Of a DNA stretch of 35,532 nucleotides, positions 8,305 through 17,904 are shown piece by piece. The notes below the pieces were generated by a model. The model did not search any database. It had not been told where the DNA came from and saw nothing but the letters and a program-made list of their open reading frames with translations. Within the stretch, counting starts at the first letter, position 1; each line of letters begins with the position of its first letter. Made by a program: the position numbers and the translations under genes. The DNA comes from an uncultured Erysipelotrichaceae bacterium (GTDB taxonomy: Bacteria; Bacillota_I; Bacilli_A; RF39; UBA660). Location: NCBI GenBank assembly GCA_902791625.1, contig CADAWN010000011.1, positions 1-35,532 on the forward strand. Direction: 5' to 3'.

Positions 8305-9679
8305 AAAATTCACATGATCTTGGTGTTCTTGGGAATGGTATAACATCACGTATATTATCAATTCCTGTTAAGTACATTATTAATCTTTCAAATCCTATTC
8401 CAAATCCAGAGTGAGTACATCCTCCAAATCTTCTTAAATCCATAAACCATTCAACTGGTTCTGTATCTACACCAAGTTCTTTACATCTTTCTCTTAAGAT
8501 ATTAATATCTGTTTCTCTTTCTGATCCACCAATTAATTCACCAATTCCTGGTACTTCTAAGTCTACAGCTAAAGCTGTTTCTTTTTTATCATCTAACTTC
8601 ATATACCAAGCTTTAATATCTTTAGGCCAGTTATAAACAAATACTGGACAGTTATAATATTCAGTTATATATTTTTCATGTTCTTTAGCTATATCTTCAC
8701 CATATTCTGGTTCAAATTCCCATTTAACTTTTGCTTCTTTTAATAGAGTAACTGCATCTTTATGAGTAATTCTCTTAAACTCTGAAGAAACTAGTTTTTC
8801 TAGTTTCTCTTTTAATCCATTATCAACAAAGTTAGTTAAGAATTCTATTTCATCTGGACATTTATCAAGTACATATTTAACAATATATTTAGTTGCTTCT
8901 TCTTCTATATCCATTAATTTATTTAAATCACAGAAAGCTATTTCTGGTTCAATCATCCAGAATTCATTTGCATGTGTTTTTGTATTTGAGTTTTCTGTTC
9001 TAAATGTTGGTCCAAAAGTATAAATTCTGTTAAATGCCATAGAGAAAGCTTCACCATGTAGTTGTCCACTTCCTGTAATATATGTTTTCTTTCCAAATAG
9101 GTCTTTAGAAAAATCGCATTTACCATCTTCTGTTGGTATATTATCCATATCTAGTGTAGTTACTTTAAACATTTGGTCTGATCCTTCACAATCAGCAGTT
9201 GTTAAAAGTGGTGTATTTACATATAGATAACCATTTTCTTGAAAGTAAGAATGAATCGCAAAAGCTGCTACACTTCTTACTCTAAATACTGCTTGAAATA
9301 AGTTTGTTCTTGGTCTTAAGTGAGCTATTTCTCTTAAGAATTCTCTTGTATGTCGTTTTGGTTGAACTGGATAATCATCATCACAACTAGCAAGTACTTC
9401 TAAAGAAGTTGCTTTTACTTCATAAGCTTGCCCACTACCTTCACTTTTAATTAGTTTACCAACTACTTTAATTGCTGAACCAAAGTGAAAGTTATTTATT
9501 TCTTCAAAGTTACTTATCTTATTATCATAAACTATTTGAATATGTTTAAAACATGTTCCATCTGAAAAGTCTATAAATCCAAAGTCTTTTTGTTTTCTTT
9601 GACTTCTTATCCAACCTTCTAATTCTACTTCTTTATCTACTAATTTTTCTATATCATCATATAATTCTTTTAATGTCAT
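8303..9679 (-). CDS. asnS: Asparaginyl-tRNA synthetase
   Basis: Class IIb synthetase charging tRNA-Asn. 458 residues, near the family norm (about 430-465). OB-fold anticodon-binding domain first (VELEGWIRSQRKQKDFGFIDFSDG), then class II motif 2 (FGPTFRTENSNTKTHANEFWMIEPE) and motif 3 (GGCTHSGFGIGFERLIMYLTG, IRDVIPFPRTPRS), typical of AsnRS rather than AspRS. It starts 2 nt after the aspS stop, with its Shine-Dalgarno (GGAGAA) inside the last aspS codons. It is therefore controlled by the same aspartate T-box. Its presence suggests direct charging of Asn, not only transamidation. Confidence 0.97.
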   Translation of the reverse strand: MTLKELYDDIEKLVDKEVELEGWIRSQRKQKDFGFIDFSDGTCFKHIQIVYDNKISNFEEINNFHFGSAIKVVGKLIKSEGSGQAYEVKATSLEVLASCDDDYPVQPKRHTREFLREIAHLRPRTNLFQAVFRVRSVAAFAIHSYFQENGYLYVNTPLLTTADCEGSDQMFKVTTLDMDNIPTEDGKCDFSKDLFGKKTYITGSGQLHGEAFSMAFNRIYTFGPTFRTENSNTKTHANEFWMIEPEIAFCDLNKLMDIEEEATKYIVKYVLDKCPDEIEFLTNFVDNGLKEKLEKLVSSEFKRITHKDAVTLLKEAKVKWEFEPEYGEDIAKEHEKYITEYYNCPVFVYNWPKDIKAWYMKLDDKKETALAVDLEVPGIGELIGGSERETDINILRERCKELGVDTEPVEWFMDLRRFGGCTHSGFGIGFERLIMYLTGIDNIRDVIPFPRTPRSCEF

Positions 9680-9681
9680 AA

Positions 9682-11427
9682 TTATTCTCCTTTTACTTTA
9701 ATACCTAGTACATCTAGTTGATTATTATCAACAATACTTGGACATTCACACATTAAATCAGATGCAGAAGTTGTTTTAGGGAAAGCAATTACATCTTTAA
9801 TATTTTCTGTATTTGTTAATAACATAACAAATCTATCTAATCCAATTGCAAAACCTCCATGTGGTGGTGTTCCATATTTTAATGCTTCAGTAAACCAACC
9901 AAATTTTTCTTGTACTTCCTCTTTTGTTAATTCTAAAGCTTCAAACATTTTATTTTGTACATCTTGATTATGGATACGAATAGATCCTCCACCTGCTTCA
10001 TAACCATTAATAACAATATCATAAGCTTTACTATAACAATTAGCTTTATCATTTAATAATTTATCAATATCTTCATCATTTGGAGCAGTAAATGGATGAT
10101 GACATGCCATAAATCTATTTTCTTCATCACTCCACTCAAAACTTGGGAAATCAGTTACCCATAATAATTCATAACTATTATTATCAATTAAATTTAAATC
10201 TCTACCAAGTTTACATCTTAAAGCTCCTAGTGATGTTTTAACAATATTCTTTTTACCTGAAACTATTAATACTAAGTCATTATTTTCTATATTTAAATTA
10301 TTCTTTAAATTATCTATTTCTTCATTTGATAATACTTTTACAATACTACCAGTTACTTCTTCATTATATTTAATGTAAGCAAGTCCTGAAGCTTTATATG
10401 TCTTAACAAATTCTACTAATTTATCTAAATCTTTTCTAGAATACTCACTAGCTTTATTTTTTACAACTAAACAGTTAATTATTCCATTTTCTTCTATTAC
10501 ATTTTTAAAAATAGTAAACTCTGTATTTTTAAACACATCAGTAACATCATGTATTTTCATATCAAAACGTAAATCTGGTTTATCAGATCCATAACTATCC
10601 ATAGCTTCATCATATTTCATTCTTCTAAGTGGAAGTTTTATATCTATATTTTTTACTTGTTTAAATACATACGCTACTAAGTTTTCACATATAGTCATAA
10701 CATCATTTTGATCAACAAAGCTCATTTCTACATCTACTTGTGTAAATTCTGGTTGTCTATCTGCTCTTAAATCTTCATCTCTAAAACATTTAGCTACTTG
10801 GAAATATTTTTCCATTCCTCCAACCATTAATAACTGTTTAAATAATTGTGGTGATTGAGGTAAAGCATAAAATGAACCATTATTTATACGTGATGGTACT
10901 AAATAGTCTCTTGCTCCTTCTGGAGTACTTTTACATAGAACTGGTGTTTCTACTTCTATAAAATCATTCTTATATAAGTATTCTCTAAATGCTTTAATAA
11001 TATTACTACGAGTAATAAGTTTTTCTTTTACTTCATCTCTTCTAATATCTAAATAACGATACTTAAGTCTTGTTTCTTCTAGTGCAGTTATATCAGTAGC
11101 TATTGGAAATGGTATATCGATTGAAGTGTTTAATATTTCTAAATTGCTTACTTCTACTTCTATATCACCAGTAGCCATATTTGGATTTTTATTACTTCTT
11201 TCTATAACTTTTCCACATGCTTTTATAACATATTCACTTTTAATAGTAGAAGCTAAATCATAAAACTTATTATCTGGATTAATAACTAATTGAATTATTC
11301 CTGATCTATCTCTTAAATCAATAAATACTAATCCTCCTAGATTTCTTACTTTTGATGCCCATCCATATAATTCTACTTCTTCTCCTAAATTTTTAATATT
11401 AATGCTATTGTTATTTATTTTTTTCAT
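9682..11427 (-). CDS. aspS: Aspartyl-tRNA synthetase
   Basis: Bacterial-type class IIb AspRS, 581 residues (family about 590). N-terminal OB domain ([26 protein letters not shown]), class II motif 1 region ([25 protein letters not shown]), motif 2 ([24 protein letters not shown]), the bacterial GAD insertion domain in the middle and motif 3 ([28 protein letters not shown]). GAGAGGTGAAGAAAG precedes the ATG. Translated just downstream of the T-box leader, and heads a two-gene operon with asnS. Confidence 0.98.
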   Translation of the reverse strand: MKKINNNSINIKNLGEEVELYGWASKVRNLGGLVFIDLRDRSGIIQLVINPDNKFYDLASTIKSEYVIKACGKVIERSNKNPNMATGDIEVEVSNLEILNTSIDIPFPIATDITALEETRLKYRYLDIRRDEVKEKLITRSNIIKAFREYLYKNDFIEVETPVLCKSTPEGARDYLVPSRINNGSFYALPQSPQLFKQLLMVGGMEKYFQVAKCFRDEDLRADRQPEFTQVDVEMSFVDQNDVMTICENLVAYVFKQVKNIDIKLPLRRMKYDEAMDSYGSDKPDLRFDMKIHDVTDVFKNTEFTIFKNVIEENGIINCLVVKNKASEYSRKDLDKLVEFVKTYKASGLAYIKYNEEVTGSIVKVLSNEEIDNLKNNLNIENNDLVLIVSGKKNIVKTSLGALRCKLGRDLNLIDNNSYELLWVTDFPSFEWSDEENRFMACHHPFTAPNDEDIDKLLNDKANCYSKAYDIVINGYEAGGGSIRIHNQDVQNKMFEALELTKEEVQEKFGWFTEALKYGTPPHGGFAIGLDRFVMLLTNTENIKDVIAFPKTTSASDLMCECPSIVDNNQLDVLGIKVKGE

Positions 11428-11445
11428 CTTTCTTCACCTCTCAAT

Positions 11446-11664
11446 AAAAAAAGTACCTAAAACTTTTGTAAGGACGAAAACATTTCCGCGGTGCCACCTT
11501 ACTTTACCTAGGTACTCTTTAATTAATTTATCGCATTAAACGTTTTATATTGTGAAAAGCTGTCTTCATTTATTAAGTAATCTGAGTTTTTCCACCATCA
11601 ACTCTCTCTAGTAAATATTTTAATAAATTACTCTTCTTTTCTATAAAAATATTATAAAAAATAT
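11446..11664 (-). ncRNA. T-box riboswitch leader, aspartate specific
   Basis: The minus strand shows the T-box core AAGGTGGCACCGCGG (11500-11486) and a terminator made of AGTACCTA / TAGGTACT plus GTAAGG / CCTTAC, followed by seven U. Stem I has base helix GAAAAG / CTTTTC, the AGTA loop-E strand, the distal GATGGTGG loop and the specifier strand GAA-GAC-AG. The specifier GAC (11564-11562) reads Asp. The antiterminator UGGC expects discriminator G73, which tRNA-Asp has. Uncharged tRNA-Asp should prevent termination and raise aspS-asnS expression. Confidence 0.95.
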
Positions 11665-11670
11665 ATTTAC

Positions 11671-11699
11671 ATTTTAGTACTATTTTCTTTATATGTCAA
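11671..11699 (-). promoter_or_regulatory. Promoter of aspS-asnS T-box transcript
   Basis: Consensus TTGACA (11699-11694), 17-bp spacer, TAAAAT (11676-11671) on the minus strand. The -35 ends just short of the stop of the upstream polysaccharide deacetylase gene. Confidence 0.85.
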
Positions 11700-11701
11700 T
11701 A

Positions 11702-12928
11702 TCAATTAACAATTTGAATAAATCTATCTAGTGGAGTTGTTTTTACAATTTGGAATCTTGGTATATGCCATTTATCTGTAGTCTTAGTTGCTTTTCTTCC
11801 TCCACCTATAAATGCTAGTTCAAATCCTGCTTCTTTTACTTGTCTAGTAGTTGTTTCATTATATACATAGAATGGATAACAGAATGCTATTTTTGACTTA
11901 GTTATTTCAATAGATTTCTTTAAATCATTCATAACATAATCATTAGATGAACATAACATTTTAGCTCCTCTACTTTGTTCTTTACAAACATTACCTGTAT
12001 GCATATCGTTAGTATGTGATTCTATATCAAGATATTCTCCTCTATAATTCTCTATATCCCACCAACTAGTAATTAAGAATAATGTCGCATGCATCTCATA
12101 TTCTTCAAGTATTGGATTTAAATGATTACCATTATGTTTTCCTGTTCCAAATGCTCCATCATCTACTGTTATTAAAACACTTTTTTCAGGTATTTCAAGT
12201 TCACCATACATCCAATCTCTAAATTCTTTAATAGTTAAAGTTTTAAAATTATTTTCTTTTAAATAATTTAATTGTTGTTTAAAATCACTTATTTTCTCAC
12301 AGTTACCTTCATTACATCCTTCACCTTTATCTGGATCATAAAAGAAGTGATAATTTAAAACTGAAACTCCATTAGTATTAGGTTTTGTGTATATAACTTT
12401 TCTTTTAGCTTCAGCTTTATTTCCTGCTTTATCTTTTACTGTATAAGTAACTTCATAAGTACCTTCTTTATTCTTATCTATATTACTAGTAGTTTTAACT
12501 TTCTTAGTAATATCTCCATCAATATTATCTTTAGCACTAAATCCCGGATCTTTATACTCAACACCAGTAGCAAAGAAAACAGTTTTTGCATCCTTTAACT
12601 TAATCTCTGGTTTAATATTATCTTTTACTTCTACTTTAACAGTTTTACTCTTTTTAAATAACAAATGCTTAACTGTATATTTAATCTCATAAGTACCAAC
12701 TTTCTTAGTATTTACTTTTCCCTCTTTTTTTATTTTTTTACTTAAGTCTTTTCCTAAAAAACTAGCACTAACACTCTCTTTATATTTTGAACCAACTGAG
12801 ATAGAAGTATCTTTAACATTTAGTTTTAAACATGAAGAAAATATAAAGTATGCGGAAAGTAATGCAATTACAAGGAATATAAATACAAATATAATTATTC
12901 CACTTTTCTTTAACTTTTTCTTTTTCAT
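11702..12928 (-). CDS. Membrane-anchored polysaccharide deacetylase with Ig-like domains
   Basis: 408 residues from ATG 12928, chosen over the in-frame GTG at 12937 because AGGGTGAT lies at the right distance only for the ATG. Lys-rich start, one hydrophobic anchor (about residues 10-32), two tandem Ig-like repeats of the DUF5011 kind (GTYEIKYTVK; then YKDPGFSAKDNIDGDI and GTYEVTYTVKDKAGNKAEA), then a NodB-like carbohydrate esterase 4 domain with TVDDGAFG and SHTNDMHTG, the latter resembling PgaB/IcaB-type enzymes. It probably removes acetyl groups from a surface polysaccharide or peptidoglycan outside the membrane. Substrate unknown. It has its own promoter, divergent from the next gene. Confidence 0.88.
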   Translation of the reverse strand: MKKKKLKKSGIIIFVFIFLVIALLSAYFIFSSCLKLNVKDTSISVGSKYKESVSASFLGKDLSKKIKKEGKVNTKKVGTYEIKYTVKHLLFKKSKTVKVEVKDNIKPEIKLKDAKTVFFATGVEYKDPGFSAKDNIDGDITKKVKTTSNIDKNKEGTYEVTYTVKDKAGNKAEAKRKVIYTKPNTNGVSVLNYHFFYDPDKGEGCNEGNCEKISDFKQQLNYLKENNFKTLTIKEFRDWMYGELEIPEKSVLITVDDGAFGTGKHNGNHLNPILEEYEMHATLFLITSWWDIENYRGEYLDIESHTNDMHTGNVCKEQSRGAKMLCSSNDYVMNDLKKSIEITKSKIAFCYPFYVYNETTTRQVKEAGFELAFIGGGRKATKTTDKWHIPRFQIVKTTPLDRFIQIVN

Positions 12929-12950
12929 AACGATCACCCTATTTACTTAA

Positions 12951-12979
12951 ATTTTATTATTTATGTATATTAATGTCAA
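12951..12979 (-). promoter_or_regulatory. Promoter of the polysaccharide deacetylase gene
   Basis: TTGACA (12979-12974), 17-bp spacer, TAAAAT (12956-12951) on the minus strand. Its -35 is only 17 bp from the divergent plus-strand -35, so both could share a regulator. Confidence 0.8.
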
Positions 12980-12996
12980 GACACTATTTTCTTTAA

Positions 12997-13025
12997 TTGA
13001 CAAAGATTATAATATGTTGTTATAT
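12997..13025 (+). promoter_or_regulatory. Promoter of the membrane protein gene at 13045
   Basis: TTGACA (12997-13002), 17-bp spacer, TTATAT (13020-13025). It coincides with the extreme upstream in-frame TTG, which argues that translation starts at the downstream ATG 13045. Confidence 0.65.
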
Positions 13026-13044
13026 ACATAATAGAGGTGTTATT

Positions 13045-14181
13045 ATGAACAATAAATTTTTTAATATTAATAATGATGATAATGTAACAAGTGATAATAG
13101 TAATGTTAATGATTTAAACAGTATGTATAACATAGGTAATAATGAAGTTAATAATAACAATAATATCAATGATAAAACAGAATATAAAAGTACTATTGAA
13201 TATAATAGTCTTCTAATGGGAAAAACTAATGATATTAGAGATCAAAAACCTGATCCTACAGAAGCATTAATAAAAGACTATATAGGTCCTAATAGTAATA
13301 AAATAACTGGAAGAATATTTAATCTTAGCGCATTATTCTTCAATGCTTTCTACTTATTTTATAGAAAACTATTTTCTTATGGTATTTTATTATCAATAAT
13401 AATAGCTGTTTTGTCTTATTATACTAACACATATATTATTGCATTAATTGTATCAATCGCATGTTGTTTTGGATTTAATCCTTTATATATTATGTTTGTT
13501 AAAAGAAGAGTTAAAAAAATTCAACTTGAACATCCGGACGCAACATATGAACAACTAAAATTCTTTTGTGAAAGCGAAGGTGGTACAAGTAGTTCTCTAG
13601 TGGTAAGAGGAATATTTGCAAATATTGGTATAGCTATTATAACTGCTATTTTATTAATTACTTTAGGAATTGGTACAACATGGAAAAAAATAATTAATGA
13701 TTTTAATTTTAAAGATATTTTTTCAATCTTTAAAAAAGAAACTACCAAAGAAAAAGATTTCGAAGGTACAATTAACTATGATGATACAGTAAAATTTGGT
13801 GATTACTTCACCTATACTATTCCAAATGGATATAAGAAAACATCTACAAATACATACTCATATAATGATAGTTGTAAACTATCTTTAAATAGTACTAAAG
13901 ATTATAAAGCAGCAGATATTCTTATTGGTAAAATACATAATTATAATGATGTAGATTATACTGAAAATCCAAATGGATATTTTGTTAGTGATATAGAAAT
14001 AAAATCTTATAATAAATTAGATTGGGAAGGTTTCAATGTATATGATAAAGATGGAAGAAAATCATTCTTTGCAGTTGATTATAAAGATAAAGTATTTATA
14101 ATTGAATTAAGTAATCCTAATTCTTTAGATGAATGCAATAATCATATATATGAATTATTAAGTACAATTAATACAAAATAA
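13045..14181 (+). CDS. Membrane protein of unknown function, Asn-rich N terminus
   Basis: 378 residues from ATG 13045, which has AGAGGTG at proper spacing; an in-frame TTG at 12997 is the promoter -35. Residues 1-60 are very rich in Asn/Asp and low-complexity. About 105-150 holds two hydrophobic helices with the FNAFYLFYRKLFSYG pattern seen in DUF2628-type membrane proteins, and a third helix lies at about 188-210. The last about 140 residues (YDDTVKFGDYFTYTIPNGYKK onward) look like a soluble extracytoplasmic domain. Function not recognised. Divergent from the deacetylase gene, convergent with valS. Confidence 0.8.
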   Translation: MNNKFFNINNDDNVTSDNSNVNDLNSMYNIGNNEVNNNNNINDKTEYKSTIEYNSLLMGKTNDIRDQKPDPTEALIKDYIGPNSNKITGRIFNLSALFFNAFYLFYRKLFSYGILLSIIIAVLSYYTNTYIIALIVSIACCFGFNPLYIMFVKRRVKKIQLEHPDATYEQLKFFCESEGGTSSSLVVRGIFANIGIAIITAILLITLGIGTTWKKIINDFNFKDIFSIFKKETTKEKDFEGTINYDDTVKFGDYFTYTIPNGYKKTSTNTYSYNDSCKLSLNSTKDYKAADILIGKIHNYNDVDYTENPNGYFVSDIEIKSYNKLDWEGFNVYDKDGRKSFFAVDYKDKVFIIELSNPNSLDECNNHIYELLSTINTK

Positions 14182-14205
14182 AAAGGCTTTATTAAGCCTT
14201 TTTTA
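14179..14205. terminator. Bidirectional terminator between the membrane protein gene and valS
   Basis: Perfect 9-bp stem AAAAGGCTT / AAGCCTTTT with a 4-nt loop (14181-14202), T run on the plus strand and A run on the other side. Both converging genes end inside or at the edge of this hairpin. Confidence 0.85.
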
Positions 14206-16750
14206 ATTGACTAAGTTTTTCTTCTTCTTCAGCTAATTTCTTACGATCAAGTTCAACAATATTAGCTGGTGCTTTATTAACATAGTTTTCATTACTAAGA
14301 AGTTTTTTACGTCTTTCAATAGATGCTTCAAGTAATTTAATTTGTTCATTTCTTAAAGCTTCTTCAGCTTTTGTTTCTATCTTTTCAAAGAAAATTGTTG
14401 CTTTTACGCGATTAGAGAATACTTTATATGCTTTTATTCCTAAAGGTTGTTTTATTATACTTTGATCTAGTTTTAACATTTTAACTATTAAATCATTATC
14501 ATCTTCAGTATCAAACATTACTTTAAGATCTTTAGTCATTTTATTTTCTGCTTTAATATTTCTAAATCTTTTGATAAATTCAATTGAATCATCTACGGCG
14601 TTTTCTTCTAATTCAAAAATATATTTTTTATCATATTTAGGATAAGTTGAAATCATAATAGATTCAGTCTCTTTAACTGGTAACATAGAATATATTTCTT
14701 CAGTTACAAATGGCATAAATGGATGTAATAATTTTAGAATACCAGTTAATACATAACATAATGTAGATTTAGTAGATTCTTCATCTAATGAATATTTTGC
14801 CATTTCGATATAATAATCACAGAATACATTCCAAGTGAAGTCATATAATTCGCTTCCTGCTAAATTAAATTCATATTTATCCATATGTTTAGTTACTGAT
14901 TTAACTAGTTTATTATATTTACTTAAAATCCACTTATCTTCATTCTTTAAGTTTTCTAGTTTTATTTCTTTTAAGTCTTCAATATTCATATCTTTTAAGT
15001 CTTCAATATTCATAAGAACAAAACGTGAAGCATTCCAAATCTTATTTATATAGTTCCATGTTGATTTAATTTTTTCTTCATCAAATCTTAGATCAAGTCC
15101 CATAGATCCATCTGTTGTTAAATAATAACGAAGTGAATCAGCTCCATATTTTTCTATCATATCCATTGGATCTACTCCATTACCTAGTGACTTAGACATT
15201 TTTCTTCCTAATTTATCTCGAATAAGTCCATGTACGATACAATCTTTAAATGGTCTTACTCCTTCAATATGAAGTGATTGGAAAGTCATTCTATTAATCC
15301 AGAATGGAATAATATCATATCCAGTTATTAATACATCAGTTGGGAAATATCTTTTTAATAGTTCAGTATTTTCTGGCCAACCAAGTGTTGAAAATGGCCA
15401 TAGAGCACTACTAAACCAAGTATCAAGTACATCATTATCTTGTACCCAACCTTCTCCTTTAGGTGCTTCCATTCCAACATATACTTCATCATCTTTATAC
15501 CAAGCTGGTATTCTATGTCCCCACCAAAGTTGACGTGAAATACACCAATCATATGTAATTTCCATCCAGTGATTCATTGTCTTTTCATAATAAGTTGGAA
15601 CAAAGTTTACTTTCTTCTCTTTATCTTTTTGAGTTTCTAATACTTTATCAGCAAGACCTCTCATCTTAACAAACCATTGTTTAGAAAGATATGGTTCAAC
15701 TACAGCATCAGTTCTTTCACTAAATCCAACTGAGTGAGTCATTTTTTCAACTTTAATTAATAATCCTTCTTTTTCAAGATCTTCAAGTAATTCTTCACGG
15801 CATTTTTCTCTACTCATTCCTTGATACTTTTCTGGAACATTTTCATTCATTGTAGCATCTTCATTCATAATTACTATTCTTTCTAGATTATGACGATTAC
15901 CTACTTCAAAGTCATTAGGATCATGAGCTGGAGTTATTTTAACACAACCTGTACCAAACTCTGGATCAGCATGTTCATCTGTTATTACAGGTATCTTTTT
16001 ATTCATAATTGGTAAAATAACGTTCTTACCAATAAAGTTTTTATATCTTTTATCTTTAGGATTAACAGCTACAGCAGTATCACCAAATAATGTTTCGGGA
16101 CGAGTTGTTGCAACCTCTAAAAAATCTTCACTATCTTCTAATTTATATTTTAAGTGATAGAAAGCACCTTCTACATCTTTATAAATAACTTCTTCATTAG
16201 AAAGAGCAGTTTTAGCAACTGGATCCCAGTTAATAATTCTTTCTCCTCTATAGATTAATCCTTCATTATAGTAGTCTACAAATACTTTAGTAACAGCTTT
16301 ACTTAATCCCTCATCTAAAGTAAATCTTTGTTTAGAATAATCTACTGCAAGACCAAGTTTAGCCCATTGATTACTAATATTATCACCAAATTCATGTGTC
16401 CAATCCCAACATGCTTTTAAGAAGTTTTCTCTTCCATATTCGTATTTATCTATACCCTGATCTTTTAGTTTTTTAACAACTTTAGCTTCAGTCGCAATAG
16501 CTGCGTGATCCATTCCTGGAAGCCACAAGCAATCAAAACCTTGCATCTTCTTATAACGAATTATAACATCTTGAATACCAGTATCATAAGCATGTCCTAT
16601 ATGAAGTTTACCAGTAACATTTGGAGGTGGTATAACTATACAAAATGGAGTTTTATCACTCTTTTCATCACACTTAAAATAATTTTTACTTTTCCAATTT
16701 TCATATTTATCTTTTTCTACTTCTAAATGATTATATTTTTTATCTAACAT
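14192..16750 (-). CDS. valS: Valyl-tRNA synthetase
   Basis: Class Ia synthetase, 852 residues from ATG 16750; the in-frame GTG at 16759 is part of the AAGGTG ribosome binding site. Signatures: PPPNVTGKLHIGHAYD (HIGH), ATTRPETLFGDTAVAVNP in the editing domain, DVLDTWFSSALWPFSTLGWP, RKMSKSLGNGVDP (KMSKS) and a C-terminal coiled coil (about 785-852). Residues around 590 carry a repeat, MNIEDLKD MNIEDLKE, from a perfect 24-bp tandem duplication. It is the third gene of an operon behind a T-box, overlapping the upstream unknown ORF by 11 bp. Confidence 0.97.
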   Translation of the reverse strand: MLDKKYNHLEVEKDKYENWKSKNYFKCDEKSDKTPFCIVIPPPNVTGKLHIGHAYDTGIQDVIIRYKKMQGFDCLWLPGMDHAAIATEAKVVKKLKDQGIDKYEYGRENFLKACWDWTHEFGDNISNQWAKLGLAVDYSKQRFTLDEGLSKAVTKVFVDYYNEGLIYRGERIINWDPVAKTALSNEEVIYKDVEGAFYHLKYKLEDSEDFLEVATTRPETLFGDTAVAVNPKDKRYKNFIGKNVILPIMNKKIPVITDEHADPEFGTGCVKITPAHDPNDFEVGNRHNLERIVIMNEDATMNENVPEKYQGMSREKCREELLEDLEKEGLLIKVEKMTHSVGFSERTDAVVEPYLSKQWFVKMRGLADKVLETQKDKEKKVNFVPTYYEKTMNHWMEITYDWCISRQLWWGHRIPAWYKDDEVYVGMEAPKGEGWVQDNDVLDTWFSSALWPFSTLGWPENTELLKRYFPTDVLITGYDIIPFWINRMTFQSLHIEGVRPFKDCIVHGLIRDKLGRKMSKSLGNGVDPMDMIEKYGADSLRYYLTTDGSMGLDLRFDEEKIKSTWNYINKIWNASRFVLMNIEDLKDMNIEDLKEIKLENLKNEDKWILSKYNKLVKSVTKHMDKYEFNLAGSELYDFTWNVFCDYYIEMAKYSLDEESTKSTLCYVLTGILKLLHPFMPFVTEEIYSMLPVKETESIMISTYPKYDKKYIFELEENAVDDSIEFIKRFRNIKAENKMTKDLKVMFDTEDDNDLIVKMLKLDQSIIKQPLGIKAYKVFSNRVKATIFFEKIETKAEEALRNEQIKLLEASIERRKKLLSNENYVNKAPANIVELDRKKLAEEEEKLSQLKKA
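14967..15014. repeat. Perfect 24-bp tandem duplication inside valS
   Basis: Two identical adjacent copies (14967-14990 and 14991-15014) encode MNIEDLKD/E twice, in the linker before the anticodon-binding domain. In frame, so probably tolerated. A slippage product. Confidence 0.9.
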
Positions 16751-17162
16751 TTCTTTCACCTTCTTTTATATGTTCTTTTATTTTATTTGTTAAATTATAA
16801 AATCCATGAATTCTTTCTGGTTCTAAATCATTATTATTAATTACAAAGCCACCTATTTTTTGAAAAAATCTAAACTGTTCTATATTATCATTTAACCAAT
16901 CAAGTTGTCTCTTAGTAACAGCTTCAGGAATATAGAATATTGCAACATCTAAATCTTTTATTGTTTTAATAACAAAATGTCCATCTTTAGCAAATTTAAG
17001 TGGTGCTTCTTGATATTCATCTAAGTTAAAATTATATCCTAAATTATATTTATCACTAAATTCTTGAAATCCATCTAAATGATTCATATCAATATCCACT
17101 TGAAAATAATCATCTTGTATTTTATCTTCATTTGGAATAATTATTACACTACCTCTATTCAC
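16740..17162 (-). CDS. Conserved-looking hypothetical protein
   Basis: 140 residues beginning at GTG 17162 (MNRGSVIIIPNED). The start overlaps the TGA stop of the HD-domain gene by 4 bp (GTGA), and its own end overlaps valS, so it is translationally coupled on both sides. Acidic, soluble, no membrane segment. Aromatic-rich C-terminal half (NDNIEQFRFFQKIGGFVI). I do not recognise the family. The context, between a putative nucleotide phosphohydrolase and valS, does not give a clear function. Confidence 0.75.
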   Translation of the reverse strand: MNRGSVIIIPNEDKIQDDYFQVDIDMNHLDGFQEFSDKYNLGYNFNLDEYQEAPLKFAKDGHFVIKTIKDLDVAIFYIPEAVTKRQLDWLNDNIEQFRFFQKIGGFVINNNDLEPERIHGFYNLTNKIKEHIKEGERNVR

Positions 17163-17893
17163 TTTATCATCACCTCAATATGTTTTCTAGACATTTCTTT
17201 TAGTCTAAGTAATTGTTCTTTTAATTCTTCATTATTAGTCTCTTCTATTTGATTATCTATTATTTTATCAATATATCCTTTTTCTTTCATTATTTTATAT
17301 GAAACACTATAATTAATATCAAATATAAAACCAATTCTTACCGCAATCTGATCTGCTTTTGTTTTAATATCACTCTTTTTTATAAGTTTACCATTTAACA
17401 AATCATTATATACTTTTTTACTCATCTTAGAATCTTCCGTTTTTATACCTAATGTCTTTTTTGATACCAAATACAAAATATCTAACTTATCAGCATCTCT
17501 TGTAATATTTACAAATAATTTGTTTTTATCAGATAAAGTATTAGGCACCTTATATTTATTGTGATACTTAACTGCTTTTAAAATAGTATCATAATTATCA
17601 CTACTAAATTTATTAATAAAATTATTATTCCTTAATACTTCTACTCCTAAATTACCATGATCTATTGTATCTAAATCTTTATAGCTTTTGTATCTTTTCC
17701 ATTGTTCAAAACGTCCTATATCATGTAGTAATCCACATAGTTCTGCAAGATGTTCTCCTTCTTTAGTTAGTCCTATAGACTTAGCTATTTCTAAACATAA
17801 ATCTTTGACTCGGAAAGTATGATTAATTTTCAAATCTATCATTTCACCATACTTTTTATAAGAGTCAGTATACTTAATAAATTCTTCTATCAT
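17159..17893 (-). CDS. HD-domain metal-dependent phosphohydrolase (paralogue 1)
   Basis: 244 residues. The HD superfamily motif is clear: INHTFRVKDLCLEIAKSIGL (first His), LCGLLHDIGRFEQW (His-Asp pair) and TIDHGNLGVEV, then VKYHNKYKVP and TRDADKLDIL (distal Asp). This fits the HDIG-type group of stand-alone hydrolases acting on nucleotides or phosphoesters; the substrate is not predictable. Excellent AGGAGG ahead of ATG 17893. It is the first gene behind the second T-box and ends in TGA, overlapping the next start. It is a paralogue of the gene at 18157-18933, which lies just upstream. Confidence 0.85.
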   Translation of the reverse strand: MIEEFIKYTDSYKKYGEMIDLKINHTFRVKDLCLEIAKSIGLTKEGEHLAELCGLLHDIGRFEQWKRYKSYKDLDTIDHGNLGVEVLRNNNFINKFSSDNYDTILKAVKYHNKYKVPNTLSDKNKLFVNITRDADKLDILYLVSKKTLGIKTEDSKMSKKVYNDLLNGKLIKKSDIKTKADQIAVRIGFIFDINYSVSYKIMKEKGYIDKIIDNQIEETNNEELKEQLLRLKEMSRKHIEVMIK

Positions 17894-17904
17894 ATTCTCC
17901 TCCT

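Noticed and set aside
12997..13044. Upstream TTG start adding 16 residues to the membrane protein at 13045
   Set aside because: The codons are the promoter -35 and spacer; the ribosome binding site fits ATG 13045.
15355..15552. Alternative-frame ORF in valS, and similar shadow ORFs in the synthetase, transferase and MBOAT genes
   Set aside because: Frame shadows of well-supported genes without start signals.
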